Assembly: GCA_025924435.1 (NCBI GenBank)
Contig: JAICIL010000296.1
Coordinates: 1 to 5,561 of the forward strand
Source of the DNA: Chloroflexia bacterium
GTDB taxonomy: Bacteria > Chloroflexota > Chloroflexia > Thermomicrobiales > JALYUS01
Length of the DNA: 5,561 nt
Direction of reading: 5' to 3'
Part shown: piece after piece, positions 5,447 through 5,561 of the stretch
Numbering within the stretch: position 1 is the first letter of the stretch
Layout: each line of letters opens with the position of its first letter
The notes under the pieces: generated by a model
Database searches by the model: none
The model's input: only the letters and a program-made list of their open reading frames with translations
What the model was told of the DNA's origin: nothing
Translations under genes and position numbers: made by a program

Positions 5447-5474
5447 CCCCCTCTCCATCGCGATGGAGAGGGGG
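5447..5474. repeat. Perfect 28-nt palindrome 17 nt after the substrate-binding protein stop codon (copy 1)
   Basis: CCCCCTCTCCATCG (5447-5460) is the exact complement of CGATGGAGAGGGGG (5461-5474), a 14-bp stem that in RNA would close on a small TCGC-type loop. No T-tract follows, so it is not a classic intrinsic terminator. Between a binding-protein gene and its expected permeases, such a stem could protect the upstream mRNA or cause partial termination, as REP elements do after malE. The same core recurs at 5533-5558, which points to a dispersed repeat family. Confidence 0.8.
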
Positions 5475-5532
5475 AGCGAGCCTCTATGAGATCGGAGCGT
5501 TTGGCGGAACACCGAATATTCGCAATGAGTCG

Positions 5533-5558
5533 CCCCTCTCCATTGCGATGGAGAGGGG
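5533..5558. repeat. Second copy of the GC-rich palindrome (copy 2)
   Basis: CCCCTCTCCAT (5533-5543) pairs with ATGGAGAGGGG (5548-5558) around TGCG, an 11-bp stem. It matches copy 1 at all but one position across the shared 26-nt core (C in copy 1 is T at 5544). The 58 nt between the copies show nothing else except a 10-bp palindrome, CGAATATTCG (5513-5522). The window ends 3 nt later, so further copies may follow. Confidence 0.8.
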
Positions 5559-5561
5559 GCC

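Noticed and set aside
5447..5474. Intrinsic terminator for the substrate-binding protein gene
   Set aside because: Strong stem but no T-tract on either strand, and the same stem recurs downstream, which fits a dispersed repeat better.

Overview
The window is GC-rich, with intact genes, and looks like chromosomal DNA of a free-living bacterium. Chloroflexota (Thermomicrobia-like) is my best guess. It rests on the substrate-binding protein's Tat-plus-lipobox signal followed by a long Ala/Pro/Thr linker, on the dispersed CCCTCTCCAT-type palindromes, and on the high GC. No rRNA, tRNA or CRISPR array is visible, so the taxonomy is inference.

Layout. Four genes point left. From right to left these are a two-domain rhodanese (thiosulfate/3-mercaptopyruvate sulfurtransferase, 2974 to 2075), a small GxxExxY-family gene broken by a one-base frameshift (2002 to 1590), a class I PLP aminotransferase of the kynurenine/methionine/cysteine type (1506 to 337), and the first 79 codons of an SDR oxidoreductase (237 to beyond position 1). 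A 430-bp divergent intergenic region (2975-3404) carries promoter and operator candidates. To its right, an extracellular solute-binding protein of the peptide/nickel ABC transporter class (3405-5429) points right. It is followed by two copies of a GC-rich palindrome before the window ends, probably ahead of permease genes.

The most interesting structure is the cassette at 1530-2085. The GxxExxY gene sits between two inverted 46-nt arms, 45 of 46 positions complementary, built from CGCAAAG units at an 8-9 nt period. The cassette lies exactly in the junction between the rhodanese and the aminotransferase. The right arm supplies the rhodanese stop codon, and the left arm ends 23 nt before the aminotransferase start. 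The cassette is visibly lower in GC than its flanks. It looks like a small non-autonomous mobile element carrying a PD-(D/E)XK-like protein, dropped into a two-gene operon.

How the genes may work together. An aminotransferase of this family can make 3-mercaptopyruvate from cysteine, and a two-domain rhodanese can take sulfur from it. Their adjacency suggests a cysteine-to-persulfide module, now interrupted by the cassette. The SDR may be the next gene of the same transcript. The substrate-binding protein is a separate, divergent unit.
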